Positions 1-7,867 of a stretch of DNA of 42,474 nt are shown one piece after another. Position 1 is the first letter of the stretch. The number at the start of each line of letters is the position of its first letter. The notes below the pieces were generated by a model. That model saw only the letters and a list, made by a program, of their open reading frames with translations, was not told the DNA's origin and did no database searches. This DNA comes from Candidatus Zixiibacteriota bacterium (GTDB taxonomy: Bacteria; Zixibacteria; MSB-5A5; GN15; JAAZOE01). Position numbers and translations under genes: made by a program. The stretch spans positions 1-42,474 of the forward strand of contig DAOUTW010000038.1 in NCBI GenBank assembly GCA_030668485.1, given 5' to 3'.

Positions 1-1342
1 CGTACACGGTCAGGGCATTGACAGAGTTATAATTCATCCCCGATCCCAGCGCTGACCAGGCCGTACCGTCCCAGGAGGCGATGTAGTTGGCGCTTGTCCC
101 GCCCGCCGTGGTGAAATAGCCCCCCGCGATCAACTTCCCATCGTACACGGTCAGAGCACGGACCCAGTAGATCATCCCCGATCCCAGCGGTGACCAGGAT
201 GAACCATCCCAGGAGGAGATGTAGTTGGCGTTTGTCCCGCCCGCTGTGGTGAAATGGCCCCCCGCGATCAGCTTCCCATCGTACACGGTCAGGGCAGAGA
301 CAGAGGGATATGTCACTCCTTCCATCCCCGATCCCAACGCTGACCAGTGTGAACCATCCCAGGAGGCGATGTAGTTGGCGTTTCTCCAGCCCGCCGTGGT
401 GAAATAGCCCCCCGCGATCAGCTTCCCATCGTACACGGTCAGGGCATAGACAGAGGGATATGTCACTCCATCCATCCCCGATCCCAGCGGTGACCAGGCC
501 GTACCGTCCCAGGAGGCTATACAGTTGGCGCTTGTCCCGCCCGCCGTGGTGAAATAGCCCCCCGCGATCAGCTTCCCATCGTACACGGTCAGGGCATTGA
601 CATCGCTATTCATTCCCGATCCCAGCGCTGACCAGGCCGTACCATCCCAGGAGGCTATACGGCTGGCGCTTGTCCCGCCCGCCGTGGTGAAAAGGCCCCC
701 CGCGATCAGCTTCCCATCGTACACGGTCAGAGCATAGACATAATTATACATCCCCGACCCCAGCGCTGACCAAGCCGTACCGTCCCAGGAGGCGATACGG
801 CTGGCGCTTGTCCCGCCGGCCGTGGTAAACATGCCCCCCGCTATCAGTTTCCCGTCGTACACCGTCAGGGCATAGACATCGGGAGAATATCCCCCCATCC
901 CTGACCCCAGGGGCGACCAACTGCTGCCATCCCAGGAGGCGATGCGGTAGGCGATCGTATCACCGGCCGCTTGGAACTCTCCGCCGACAACGAGGTTTCC
1001 TTCGTAGACAGTTGCTGCATAAACAGTGCCGCTCACGCCCGCAATCGATGGCGAGATGCTGTTGTCCCAGTAGATATCATCAGGGTCATCCATGCTTGAT
1101 TTGGCTTGTTGGGTGTACATAATCGGATCACCGGTCACCGGATCGAGCTGAATATCAAATCCCTCCAAATCAAGCGTTCCCTCGTAACCTGAGGAACGAA
1201 TCTTTTCCAAATCGATCCGATTGTCCGATGTTATGAAATCACCCGCACTTTTCCCTTTTACGTCATTCTGTGATTCGCCAAATGCCGCTGTGCCTAAAAA
1301 TAGTAGCAACGCTATCAAACAATTGATTAACAAGTTTCTCAT
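1..1342 (-). CDS. Exported tandem-repeat (propeller-like) protein, 5' part, cut by window edge
   Basis: The minus frame is open from an ATG at 1342 to the window edge with no stop, so at least 447 residues are visible and the C-terminus is missing. The N-terminus is a signal peptide (MRNLLINCLIALLLFLG then TAAFGES). After about 110 non-repetitive residues come tandem units of 46-50 residues built around the phrases IASWDG, W(S/A)xLGSGM, ALTVYDGKLIAGG and FTTAGGT. The DNA phrase cgtacacggtcag recurs at 1, 142, 280, 430, 580 and 719, with a variant at 856, giving periods of 137-150 bases. Kelch-like or WD-like propellers have similar blade lengths, so a beta-propeller is the likely fold, but I cannot name a family. 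Export is clear; ligand or enzyme activity is unknown. The repeats are close to identical at DNA level, which suggests recent expansion or homogenisation. Confidence 0.85.
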   Translation of the reverse strand, partial: MRNLLINCLIALLLFLGTAAFGESQNDVKGKSAGDFITSDNRIDLEKIRSSGYEGTLDLEGFDIQLDPVTGDPIMYTQQAKSSMDDPDDIYWDNSISPSIAGVSGTVYAATVYEGNLVVGGEFQAAGDTIAYRIASWDGSSWSPLGSGMGGYSPDVYALTVYDGKLIAGGMFTTAGGTSASRIASWDGTAWSALGSGMYNYVYALTVYDGKLIAGGLFTTAGGTSASRIASWDGTAWSALGSGMNSDVNALTVYDGKLIAGGYFTTAGGTSANCIASWDGTAWSPLGSGMDGVTYPSVYALTVYDGKLIAGGYFTTAGWRNANYIASWDGSHWSALGSGMEGVTYPSVSALTVYDGKLIAGGHFTTAGGTNANYISSWDGSSWSPLGSGMIYWVRALTVYDGKLIAGGYFTTAGGTSANYIASWDGTAWSALGSGMNYNSVNALTVY

Positions 1343-1461
1343 AACTCCCCCGCAAGTAATTACTAGTATTCGATATTTAGATTAGACCATTCGCCTTACT
1401 GTTTCGCATGATCCTGCCGCCGCTTGCGGTGGTGTGATCGTGCGATGACACAATCATTTAC

Positions 1462-1502
1462 TGCAGGGTCACAATCCGCTAAAGACGGATCAGGACCCTG
1501 CA
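1462..1502. repeat. REP-like palindrome, family A copy 1
   Basis: The outer arms TGCAGGGTC (1462-1470) and GACCCTGCA (1494-1502) are perfectly complementary. The inner arms ATCCG (1474-1478) and CGGAT (1486-1490) also pair. The same architecture, with outer RGGTC-type arms and an inner ATCCGC/GCGGAT stem, recurs at 28200-28232 and 42272-42314. No T-run follows, so it is not an ordinary terminator. It lies in the 295-base spacer between the divergent propeller-like gene and alr, where I see nothing else convincing. Confidence 0.6.
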
Positions 1503-1637
1503 GAACAGTGAAAATAAAATTGACCCGATGTAGGTTTAAGTTAAGACACAAATTTATATTGTCAATGTTTTTCGATGTTTCCGCCTCTGCCCGAATTCGA
1601 TTGCACCACCACATAAAAAGTTTGTAAATTACACCCG

Positions 1638-2783
1638 ATGGATAAGAAGACTCTAAGCTGGATTGAGATCGATCGTAAGGCGATCGAAAACAATATCGCC
1701 AACCTGACCAAATTGGCCGGGCCGAAAGTCGCCATAGCAGCGGCAGCCAAAGCCAACGGTTACGGCCACGGCCTGCCGGAAATGGTGACTATCCTGCACC
1801 GTACCGAAGTGCCATACCTGGCCTTGCATAGCACCTCCGAGGCCGAAACCGCTCGCGCCGCCGGATGGGAACGCCGCATCATGCTCGTCGGCGGAGTCGC
1901 TCCCGATGATCTCGATGCATTGGTACGGCTCGATATTGAAGCGACTGTTTTCGAACCATCCATCATAGAAAAGCTGGGGCGTTTGAGCAAAAAGTCAAAA
2001 CTGACTGTCCCGATACATCTCAAACTCGAAACCGGTACCCATCGCCAGGGCCTGACGGCAAAGGAACTGGCAAAGGTAGCAGCACTGCTAAAGAAGTATC
2101 CGGAGATATCCGTCGCCGGAGTGTCGACTCATTTTGCCAATATCGAGGATACCACCGATCACAGTTATGCCCGAAACCAGCTCAAGGAATTCAAACGACT
2201 GGTATCAGAACTTAAAAAAGCGGGCATCAAGCCGCGCATGCGACACACTGCCTGTTCGGCAGCATTGCTACTTTTTAAAAATACATACTTCGATCTCGTT
2301 CGCCCCGGAATTTCTTTGTATGGTTACTGGCCGTCGAAAGAAACCTATGTTTCCTACCGCCTCGGCGGAGGGGAGAATTCGATTCTCAAACCGGCTTTGT
2401 CATTCCGATCGCGAATCACCCAGATCAAAACCGTCGAGGCCGACAGTTTCATCGGTTACGGCTGCACCTACCGCACCAGTTCACGTTCACGGATTGCTAT
2501 CCTTCCGGTCGGTTATTCCGACGGCATCGACCGCCGATTATCGAACCTGGGGTATGTGCTGATCAAAGGCCGCCGCGCCCCGATCCGCGGGCGGGTGTGT
2601 ATGAACCTGATCATGATCGACATCACCGACATCCCCGGTGTGAAATTATACGACCCCGCTACCATCATCGGGTGTGACGGCTCCGAAACCCTCTCCGCCG
2701 ACACTCATGCCGGATGGTCCCAGACCATCAGCTATGAAATCCTCGCTCGCCTCTCTCCATTATTGCCCCGATATGTCGTCTGA
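1638..2783 (+). CDS. alr: Alanine racemase (PLP-dependent)
   Basis: The product (381 residues, normal length for the family) interconverts L- and D-alanine, supplying D-Ala for peptidoglycan in the cytoplasm. The PLP-lysine motif AAAKANGYGHG places the Schiff-base Lys at residue 38. The second catalytic base, Tyr, is at about residue 274 in the motif IGYGCTY, as in Bacillus-type Alr. ETGTHRQG corresponds to the usual DTGMxRxG element, and RPGISLYGY, PVGYSDGIDRR and GRVCMNLIMID are further family blocks. The TIM-barrel part is N-terminal and the beta domain C-terminal. The ATG at 1638 leaves a correctly sized N-terminus, although the Shine-Dalgarno is weak (cacccg just upstream). It appears monocistronic: 328 bases separate it from rex, which has its own promoter. 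Confidence 0.95.
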   Translation: MDKKTLSWIEIDRKAIENNIANLTKLAGPKVAIAAAAKANGYGHGLPEMVTILHRTEVPYLALHSTSEAETARAAGWERRIMLVGGVAPDDLDALVRLDIEATVFEPSIIEKLGRLSKKSKLTVPIHLKLETGTHRQGLTAKELAKVAALLKKYPEISVAGVSTHFANIEDTTDHSYARNQLKEFKRLVSELKKAGIKPRMRHTACSAALLLFKNTYFDLVRPGISLYGYWPSKETYVSYRLGGGENSILKPALSFRSRITQIKTVEADSFIGYGCTYRTSSRSRIAILPVGYSDGIDRRLSNLGYVLIKGRRAPIRGRVCMNLIMIDITDIPGVKLYDPATIIGCDGSETLSADTHAGWSQTISYEILARLSPLLPRYVV

Positions 2784-3028
2784 TTAGATACCTCCCTCAC
2801 TGGTCATGACAATCAATATCGGTTCTCCTAAAATTTCCCTGATTTCAAACCCGCCTGCAAACACCGACCGAAGACGAAAAACACCACTTTTAGAATTGCG
2901 ATTATTTTGTGATAAAAATAACAATTTCAACCCCCCTATAGGACATAAGCGGATAACATAAATCCTGTTTTATGTTATTGTATGATATAGTTTTAGATAA
3001 AAATAAAGCGAGCTTTCCAAAAAACCTC

Positions 3029-3057
3029 TTGACTGTGGTTGCATATTTCTTTTATTT
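3029..3057 (+). promoter_or_regulatory. Probable rex promoter
   Basis: TTGACT at 3029-3034 (5 of 6 to the -35 consensus) is followed after 16-17 bases by the weak -10 hexamer tttatt or ttattt at 3051-3057. The Rex operator begins immediately downstream, where a repressor would block initiation. The -10 is poor by eye, so the exact start of transcription is uncertain. Confidence 0.5.
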
Positions 3058-3058
3058 A

Positions 3059-3076
3059 TTGTGAAACAATTCACAT
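3059..3076. promoter_or_regulatory. Rex operator (autoregulatory site)
   Basis: The sequence TTGTGAAACAATTCACAT matches the published Rex-box consensus TTGTGAA-N4-TTCACAA at 13 of 14 fixed positions. It sits just after the predicted -10 and 36 bases before the preferred rex start, the expected position for NAD(H)-responsive autorepression. A further half-site, TTGTGAA, is present at 3101-3107. Because the operator overlaps the GTG at 3061, the longest open frame is very unlikely to be the real one. Confidence 0.85.
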
Positions 3077-3111
3077 ATACAACGGTTTTAATATCTGGGA
3101 TTGTGAAAAAT

Positions 3112-3765
3112 ATGGTTAACCGGGATACAGGCAAAAAGAAAATTTCGGAATCGACGATCAGGCGTCTGTCATTGTACTATCGCGCCCTGTCGCTTTTGGA
3201 GAAGGAGAATTACGAAACTATCTCCTCTCGGGAACTGGCCAAGCGCGAAAAACTGACGCCGGCGCAGGTGCGCAAGGACCTGTCGTTTTTCGGTTCCTTC
3301 GGTACCCGGGGATTGGGTTACCCGGTGTCCGAACTCAAAGATCGGATTGCCAAAATCCTCGGCATCAACCGCATCTGGAACGTCGCCATGATCGGAGTCG
3401 GTAATATCGGATCGGCGCTTGTCTCCTACAAGGAATTCCAGAAGCAGGGTTTTGCCATCAAACTTATTTTCGATAATGATCAGCGCAAGATCGGTTCCAA
3501 CCACAAAGGTCTGATCGTATCCGATATCAAGGAGATGCCGCATTTGTTGCTGGAGCATAATATTGAGATGGTTGTGTTGGCGGTACCGGCGATTGTGGCT
3601 CAGTATATCGTCGATGAAGTCGTACAGGCCGGTATCAAGGCGATCTTGAATTTCGCGCCGATCAACCTCAAGGTTCCCGATGATGTCTTTGTCCGCAACG
3701 AGAACATGTCGATGGAGTTGGAGTACCTCTCCTTCGCCATCTCGAATAACTATACCCCGAATTAA
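3112..3765 (+). CDS. rex: Redox-sensing transcriptional repressor Rex
   Basis: Rex senses the NADH/NAD+ ratio and represses fermentative and respiratory genes. The N-terminal winged helix includes ISESTIRRLSLYYRALSLL and ELTPAQVRKDLSFFGSFG-like blocks (here KLTPAQVRKDLSFFGSFG) for DNA recognition. A Rossmann NAD(H) domain follows with the glycine motif IGVGNIGSAL. The C-terminal block with LNFAPINLKVP and LEYLSFAI is characteristic of the family. An open frame exists from a GTG at 3061, but that codon is inside the Rex operator. The ATG at 3112, with GGGA upstream at 3097-3100, gives 217 residues, the usual Rex length. No structural gene is co-transcribed, because a terminator lies at 3790-3817. 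Confidence 0.95.
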   Translation: MVNRDTGKKKISESTIRRLSLYYRALSLLEKENYETISSRELAKREKLTPAQVRKDLSFFGSFGTRGLGYPVSELKDRIAKILGINRIWNVAMIGVGNIGSALVSYKEFQKQGFAIKLIFDNDQRKIGSNHKGLIVSDIKEMPHLLLEHNIEMVVLAVPAIVAQYIVDEVVQAGIKAILNFAPINLKVPDDVFVRNENMSMELEYLSFAISNNYTPN

Positions 3766-3789
3766 AGACTTTCGATATAAAATCAATCT

Positions 3790-3817
3790 GGCGGAAGTCA
3801 TCAACTCCCGCCTTTTT
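3790..3817 (+). terminator. Rho-independent terminator of rex
   Basis: GGCGG-A-AGT pairs with ACT-C-CCGCC around the loop CATCA, with a single A/C mismatch, and is followed by T5 (3813-3817). It begins 24 bases after the rex stop codon. Confidence 0.8.
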
Positions 3818-4166
3818 ATTGAGCCCTATACCATCCACCTTCCCCCCGCAATTCCAAAAAAACAAATCACTTATACTTGCGCCTCCCACACCAGGCGACA
3901 ATAAAATTAGTCGAGAATATTATTGTATACGAGGCGAAAATGTGCTAGATTACAATAGCTGTATGGAAAGACATCCCAGGCATCGTCAACCGAGACAGTA
4001 TTAACAAGTTAATATTGCGTCTACCTGTATATGTTGTATTGCGGGTGTGCTGTAAACTGAGTAGAGATATTCTTGCGATTCTACTCAATTACTGCAAATC
4101 TTGAAAAAGGAGGCGACAGGCTCCCGATATGCTAAGAATAGCTGTTTGCGGAACCTTATCTAGATT
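3818..4166. other. Intergenic stretch, no gene seen
   Basis: About 350 bases of AT-rich sequence lie between the rex terminator and the three-gene set at 4167. A short frame here has no Shine-Dalgarno and no recognisable protein character. The promoter for the downstream set is probably within it, but I cannot pick one hexamer pair with confidence. Confidence 0.5.
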
Positions 4167-4820
4167 ATGAATGAAAAGCCTACCTTCTATAAGAGTATAA
4201 TCCGGCGGATTGAGAATAATAAATTTGCGGCGGTTTTACTCATCATAGGAATCATCGTTCTCACACTTGGTCATTTTCTCGATGTAATCGATAAGGGTGA
4301 GCAATTAATCGACAAGTGGTTCCCCATTCAGAAAATTGAAGAGAATATTGCAGATCCTAACATCCCAATTGATTCTTCTACCCCAGTAAAGACTTATATA
4401 TGCACGCTGCAGACAACCCATGAAATGAGGGGTGGAGGCGTATTTGTAGATGGGGATAGCTATACATCCATACCCGGATATTCAAAAAAAATACCAATAT
4501 CTTTGGAGGAGGGTGAACATGTAATCGTCATGAGGAAAGGTGATGATTCCTGCTATGCAAGAGTAAACATACAAGCAGAGACGTTACTGAGCCCTTGCCC
4601 CCCCAATATTTATACGTGTACATTGGTGACAATCCCCGAGGTGAGAGGCGGCGCTGTTTTTGTCGATGGGGATAGCATTACATCAATATCCTGGGGATCG
4701 CTTTTGGTACACATAGATGTGGAAGAGGGAGATCATGTAATCGTCATGAGAAATGGTGATGTTTCCTGCCATAAACCAGTAAACATACAAGCAGATACGA
4801 GGCTGAACCCTTGCTATTAG
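4167..4820 (+). CDS. Single-pass membrane protein with two tandem surface-type repeats
   Basis: The product has 217 residues. One hydrophobic segment at about residues 18-37 (AAVLLIIGIIVLTLGHFL) suggests a signal anchor with the rest outside the cytoplasm. Two homologous repeats of about 70 residues follow, each with a Y(I/T)CTL start, RGG(G/A)VFVDGDS, EEG(E/D)HVIVM and DxSC..VNIQA(E/D)T, and each with a conserved cysteine pair. The VFVDG..EEGxHVIV pattern resembles PEGA-type beta domains found in surface proteins, but this is a resemblance and not an assignment. The stop codon lies next to the start of the following gene, so the two are almost certainly co-transcribed. No strong Shine-Dalgarno precedes the ATG. 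Base composition is more AT-rich than the flanking housekeeping genes. Confidence 0.7.
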   Translation: MNEKPTFYKSIIRRIENNKFAAVLLIIGIIVLTLGHFLDVIDKGEQLIDKWFPIQKIEENIADPNIPIDSSTPVKTYICTLQTTHEMRGGGVFVDGDSYTSIPGYSKKIPISLEEGEHVIVMRKGDDSCYARVNIQAETLLSPCPPNIYTCTLVTIPEVRGGAVFVDGDSITSISWGSLLVHIDVEEGDHVIVMRNGDVSCHKPVNIQADTRLNPCY

Positions 4821-4831
4821 GAGATGGTCTG

Positions 4832-6532
4832 GTGATTAATTTTTGCAGGATCAATCACGCAATTGTCATAATGATCGCAGTGACAATACTGATAGCAATC
4901 CCCGCCTCGGTTTCAGCGAATTCGGCAGATTCTTTGAGTTTGTACGTGTGGAATTTTCGCAATGATTCTGGATTGGCATGCACACGTATGTTTGAGACTG
5001 CAATGTGGGCTAGGAAATGCTGCACATTTTTAAATCGAAGCGAGATTGGATTTTTATTAGAACGAATAAAGGACGAGAGAGAACTAACAGGAGAGGTAAA
5101 GGAGTCATTACGGTTGAAGGGAGCTGATGGAGTTATTTGGGGAACAGAAGTTTTTAATGATGTATATGGTCAGGCCACAATTAGTATTAAAGCAGTTCTG
5201 TTTAGCGATGTTAAAATATCGGACCAAGATACCATTGTCGAACGTGAAGAACTTCTTCGCCCAGAAAGTCGTAAAAGAATAATGGAGGAGCTTGCAGAAG
5301 AAGTTTCCAAAGATATCAAAGCATACATCATAGCAAAATACGGAGAAGAGACAGACGATACAGACACTCAGGACGCAAACAACCTGCATGGAATTGACCC
5401 CGTTGACATGCCAGATCAGCCAACCCAAGACACTTTTGACACAGATGATGGTGATATTGAGTCTCCAGAGGATGATACACTGCACTCATCGTATGAAAAT
5501 TCGAATAAAAAACAGTCGACTGAGCCAAAGATTGCTGAAAGCCCTGCAGACGATTTGTGTCTGTTTGTTTGGGATTTTCAAAATGATCCTAAACCTGATT
5601 TAATCTGCACTGAAGCATTCGAGGCTGCAATTTTTAGACAGAAATGCTGCAAATGGAAAGATAATAGAGAGTTCGGTTTTCTAATCCAAATGGCAGAAGC
5701 GGAGGGACTAACTGGTCCTGTAATAAAAAAATTCGAGCGTATTGGAGCACATGGATTTATTAAGGGAGGACTCGATTTTATAAACGACTCTACTAGAATA
5801 AGAATAACAGTTAATGCTAGATTATTCAGCAACGAGACAATATCGACTCAACAAATCACTATTTTGCGTAGTGAACTTGATTACCCAGAGTACCTCGACA
5901 AAAGTATGATAGAACTGGCTCAGAGAGTTGCTAATGACCTCATAGAATTTCTTAAACCATCCCCCCCCGATACTCTACCTCCGGATACTTTACCTCCCGA
6001 TACTTTACCTCCCGATACTTTACCTCCCGATACAATTCCTCCCGCCCCCCCTACGCCTGATTCCACGAGAATGTTTTATTTCGAGCTGATTCTTGCCAGG
6101 GGTTGGATAGAAGGCGGGGTTATTGAACCGAAATGGGCCTTTGGAGGAGGAGTCGGTTTGCGAGAGTTAAGACAAAATCTCCCATGGATTCAACCATTTG
6201 TCGGAATCGAAGCGGCAGATTATTCTAACGGATCGCTATATTCACTATATATAGAAAACAGATTCACAACAAAGCAAATGGATCGTTTTCGGGCTATAAT
6301 CAAATTCGGATATACTTGGGCAACAATTGATGATCTTAAGATCAACAAGAGATTAGGTGGAGCATCTCTAGGGCTTGGCATCGGACTGAAGGTTCCTTAT
6401 ATAAATATCTTTCCGGTATTCCTTGATCTGATGTATCTAAGGCAAAAAACAGGCTGTATTAAACGAGATGGGACCACCGGCGATGATCTTAGCTTTGGCC
6501 AGTATGTTTTGAGGTTATCTGCCCGTTTCTAA
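4832..6532 (+). CDS. Exported protein with duplicated Cys-rich domain, Pro/Asp/Thr linker and C-terminal beta-barrel-like domain
   Basis: I start the gene at the GTG at 4832 because taggaga (4818-4824) is a well-placed Shine-Dalgarno; the longer frame begins at a TTG (4811) without one. This gives 566 residues. A signal peptide ending near PASVSA is followed by two homologous domains of about 130 residues. Each opens with (Y/F)VW(N/D)F(R/Q)ND and has a C..xFExA motif, a KCC pair, (E/F)xGFL, LTG.V and a GA(D/H)G element. Six Pro-Pro-Asp-Thr repeats make a linker at about residues 383-410. The last ~150 residues have alternating polar/aromatic strands and end in LSARF, a terminal aromatic typical of outer-membrane barrels. 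The repeated domain vaguely recalls periplasmic lipoprotein/TolB-N-like modules, but I do not recognise it. It lies between the 4167 and 6552 genes in one probable operon. Confidence 0.7.
   Translation: MINFCRINHAIVIMIAVTILIAIPASVSANSADSLSLYVWNFRNDSGLACTRMFETAMWARKCCTFLNRSEIGFLLERIKDERELTGEVKESLRLKGADGVIWGTEVFNDVYGQATISIKAVLFSDVKISDQDTIVEREELLRPESRKRIMEELAEEVSKDIKAYIIAKYGEETDDTDTQDANNLHGIDPVDMPDQPTQDTFDTDDGDIESPEDDTLHSSYENSNKKQSTEPKIAESPADDLCLFVWDFQNDPKPDLICTEAFEAAIFRQKCCKWKDNREFGFLIQMAEAEGLTGPVIKKFERIGAHGFIKGGLDFINDSTRIRITVNARLFSNETISTQQITILRSELDYPEYLDKSMIELAQRVANDLIEFLKPSPPDTLPPDTLPPDTLPPDTLPPDTIPPAPPTPDSTRMFYFELILARGWIEGGVIEPKWAFGGGVGLRELRQNLPWIQPFVGIEAADYSNGSLYSLYIENRFTTKQMDRFRAIIKFGYTWATIDDLKINKRLGGASLGLGIGLKVPYINIFPVFLDLMYLRQKTGCIKRDGTTGDDLSFGQYVLRLSARF
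5963..6046 (+). repeat. In-frame Pro-Pro-Asp-Thr coding repeat
   Basis: Six near-identical 15-base units (variants of cctcccgatacttta) encode the repeating peptide PPDTL and end in PPDTIPP. They link the duplicated domains to the C-terminal barrel-like domain of the 4832 gene. Such a tract is probably an extended, flexible spacer and is prone to slippage-driven copy changes. Confidence 0.75.
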
Positions 6533-6551
6533 TCATCTAAGGGGATTAGGT

Positions 6552-7739
6552 ATGAACATAAATAATGAACATAGATTATTACTTCTCAGCAATCGTGGAT
6601 TAATTATTGTGGCGATATTCATTATCCTGAGTATACTCCTGGGCGGTTGCGAATTGCTTGACGATAAAAAAACTCCCTATGATTCCATCCTCGGTCAGTC
6701 GAATTCCAAATTGAAATGTGAAAACGCTGAACATCATCCATATCCGCCATATATTGCCGATTTCCAGCCTCGACCAACCGGATCTGGAGAGGTTACATAC
6801 TATGGCCACCTGAATGACTCCTATGCCGGCAGCCCGGAGTTGATCTGGATTATTGAGGTCGATAGTGGGAGGCTCGGACTTACGTTAACCCACGACCCAG
6901 CCGACGATCTCGATCTATTCTTGCTCGGTTCATGCGATCCTGCAGATGTCCTGCGTTATACCAATAGGCGTGATACTGCAAGTGAGCACTTCTGGTATTT
7001 GGAAAACGATGGCGGAGTCTATTATGTAGTTGCCGATGGAATGAATGGAAATTTTAATGGAGCCGGGGCGACATTATCAATTGATTTAATTGTCGACACT
7101 CCCGCAGTTGAAATTACCGTTCTTGACCAAGATAACATGCCGGCCAATAGTGTTGAAGTTAGCCGATATGATTCGGCTTGGGAATGGCAGGAGGATAAAG
7201 ATGTCGATAGTAGTGGAAAAGTGGTCTGGACTGGTCTGTCGCCCGGCACGGAGAGTTTTTTTAACGCCTATCATCATCCAAGCGTAGCACCTGATAGCAT
7301 GGAACAATGGGGCAGTTCAGATGATGTTATTTTCCCATATAGCGATACTCTGAAGATTATAATTAATCGTGAATGTCCATTTGTAGATAGCGTTCATGTA
7401 CTGGACATGAGTCTGACACCCAGCGATGAGTTTTATATAGGAGATACAGTAGTTGTGCGTTTATTCGTAACCAACCGGACATACAGGGACCGTGATGCAT
7501 ATGTACAATGCAGGATTGACAGGGACACCATATATCCATGGGATTTTGATTCGACAAGTGATCATAATACAATAAGTAATGTTGATGGCGGGTATTTCGA
7601 TTATATATATACTTCAGTAGATACAGGGCTTTATTACATACAACCCTGGCGAACTGTATCAGAAATAGACTCCATCTATCAACTTACCGACATGCAGCCC
7701 TTTTTGACTGAGATTAATTTCAATGTCACTCAAAAATAG
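6552..7739 (+). CDS. Lipoprotein with PPC-like domain and carbohydrate-binding/Ig-like C-terminus
   Basis: The product has 395 residues. A long hydrophobic N-terminus ends in the lipobox LLGGC (Cys at about residue 34), so the protein is probably lipid-anchored. Residues about 80-180 contain EVDSGRLGLTLTH, DDLDLFLLGSC and GGVYYVVADG, the pattern of bacterial pre-peptidase C-terminal (PPC) domains. A short beta domain (VEITVLDQDNMPANSVEV, GKVVWTGLSPG) and a further beta-rich domain (DEFYIGDTVVVRLFVTN) follow. No catalytic motif is visible. AAGGGG upstream of the ATG is a usable Shine-Dalgarno, and only 19 bases separate it from the previous stop. It is the last gene of the set, ending just before a strong terminator. 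It may act together with its neighbours at the outer membrane; that is inference from context only. Confidence 0.75.
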   Translation: MNINNEHRLLLLSNRGLIIVAIFIILSILLGGCELLDDKKTPYDSILGQSNSKLKCENAEHHPYPPYIADFQPRPTGSGEVTYYGHLNDSYAGSPELIWIIEVDSGRLGLTLTHDPADDLDLFLLGSCDPADVLRYTNRRDTASEHFWYLENDGGVYYVVADGMNGNFNGAGATLSIDLIVDTPAVEITVLDQDNMPANSVEVSRYDSAWEWQEDKDVDSSGKVVWTGLSPGTESFFNAYHHPSVAPDSMEQWGSSDDVIFPYSDTLKIIINRECPFVDSVHVLDMSLTPSDEFYIGDTVVVRLFVTNRTYRDRDAYVQCRIDRDTIYPWDFDSTSDHNTISNVDGGYFDYIYTSVDTGLYYIQPWRTVSEIDSIYQLTDMQPFLTEINFNVTQK

Positions 7740-7747
7740 CCGGGTGG

Positions 7748-7773
7748 CCTGCGTCTTTAGACGCAGGATTTTT
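7748..7773 (+). terminator. Rho-independent terminator of the 4167-7739 gene set
   Basis: CCTGCGTC (7748-7755) pairs perfectly with GACGCAGG (7760-7767) around the loop TTTA, and a T-rich tract follows (7769-7773). It starts 8 bases after the lipoprotein stop codon. Confidence 0.9.
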
Positions 7774-7796
7774 ATGTAATGCACTATAGCTCGTTC

Positions 7797-7817
7797 CCGG
7801 CCGATGTCCATATCGGC
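7797..7817. repeat. Short palindrome shared with 10871-10891
   Basis: This 21-base palindrome, with arms GCCGAT/ATCGGC around a six-base loop, differs by one base from 10871-10891. Here it lies between convergent genes without a T-run; the other copy forms a terminator stem. The match suggests a mobile or copied hairpin module. Confidence 0.5.
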
Positions 7818-7867
7818 TAATATACGTCCGGTGATATGGTAACAGAGTAAATTACGAACCAACCCGA

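Noticed and set aside
1-860. Apparent direct-repeat array at the window start
   Set aside because: It is the coding region of a repeat protein with a continuous minus frame, not a CRISPR or noncoding satellite.
1396-1627. Two overlapping short frames between the propeller-like gene and alr
   Set aside because: They lie on opposite strands over the same bases, carry a REP-like palindrome and have no Shine-Dalgarno.
3061-3111. GTG at 3061 as the start of rex
   Set aside because: It lies inside the Rex operator and would add 17 residues not found in the family; the ATG at 3112 gives normal length.
3169-3804. 211-codon minus-strand frame opposite rex
   Set aside because: It is antisense to rex and overlaps its terminator; no start signal.
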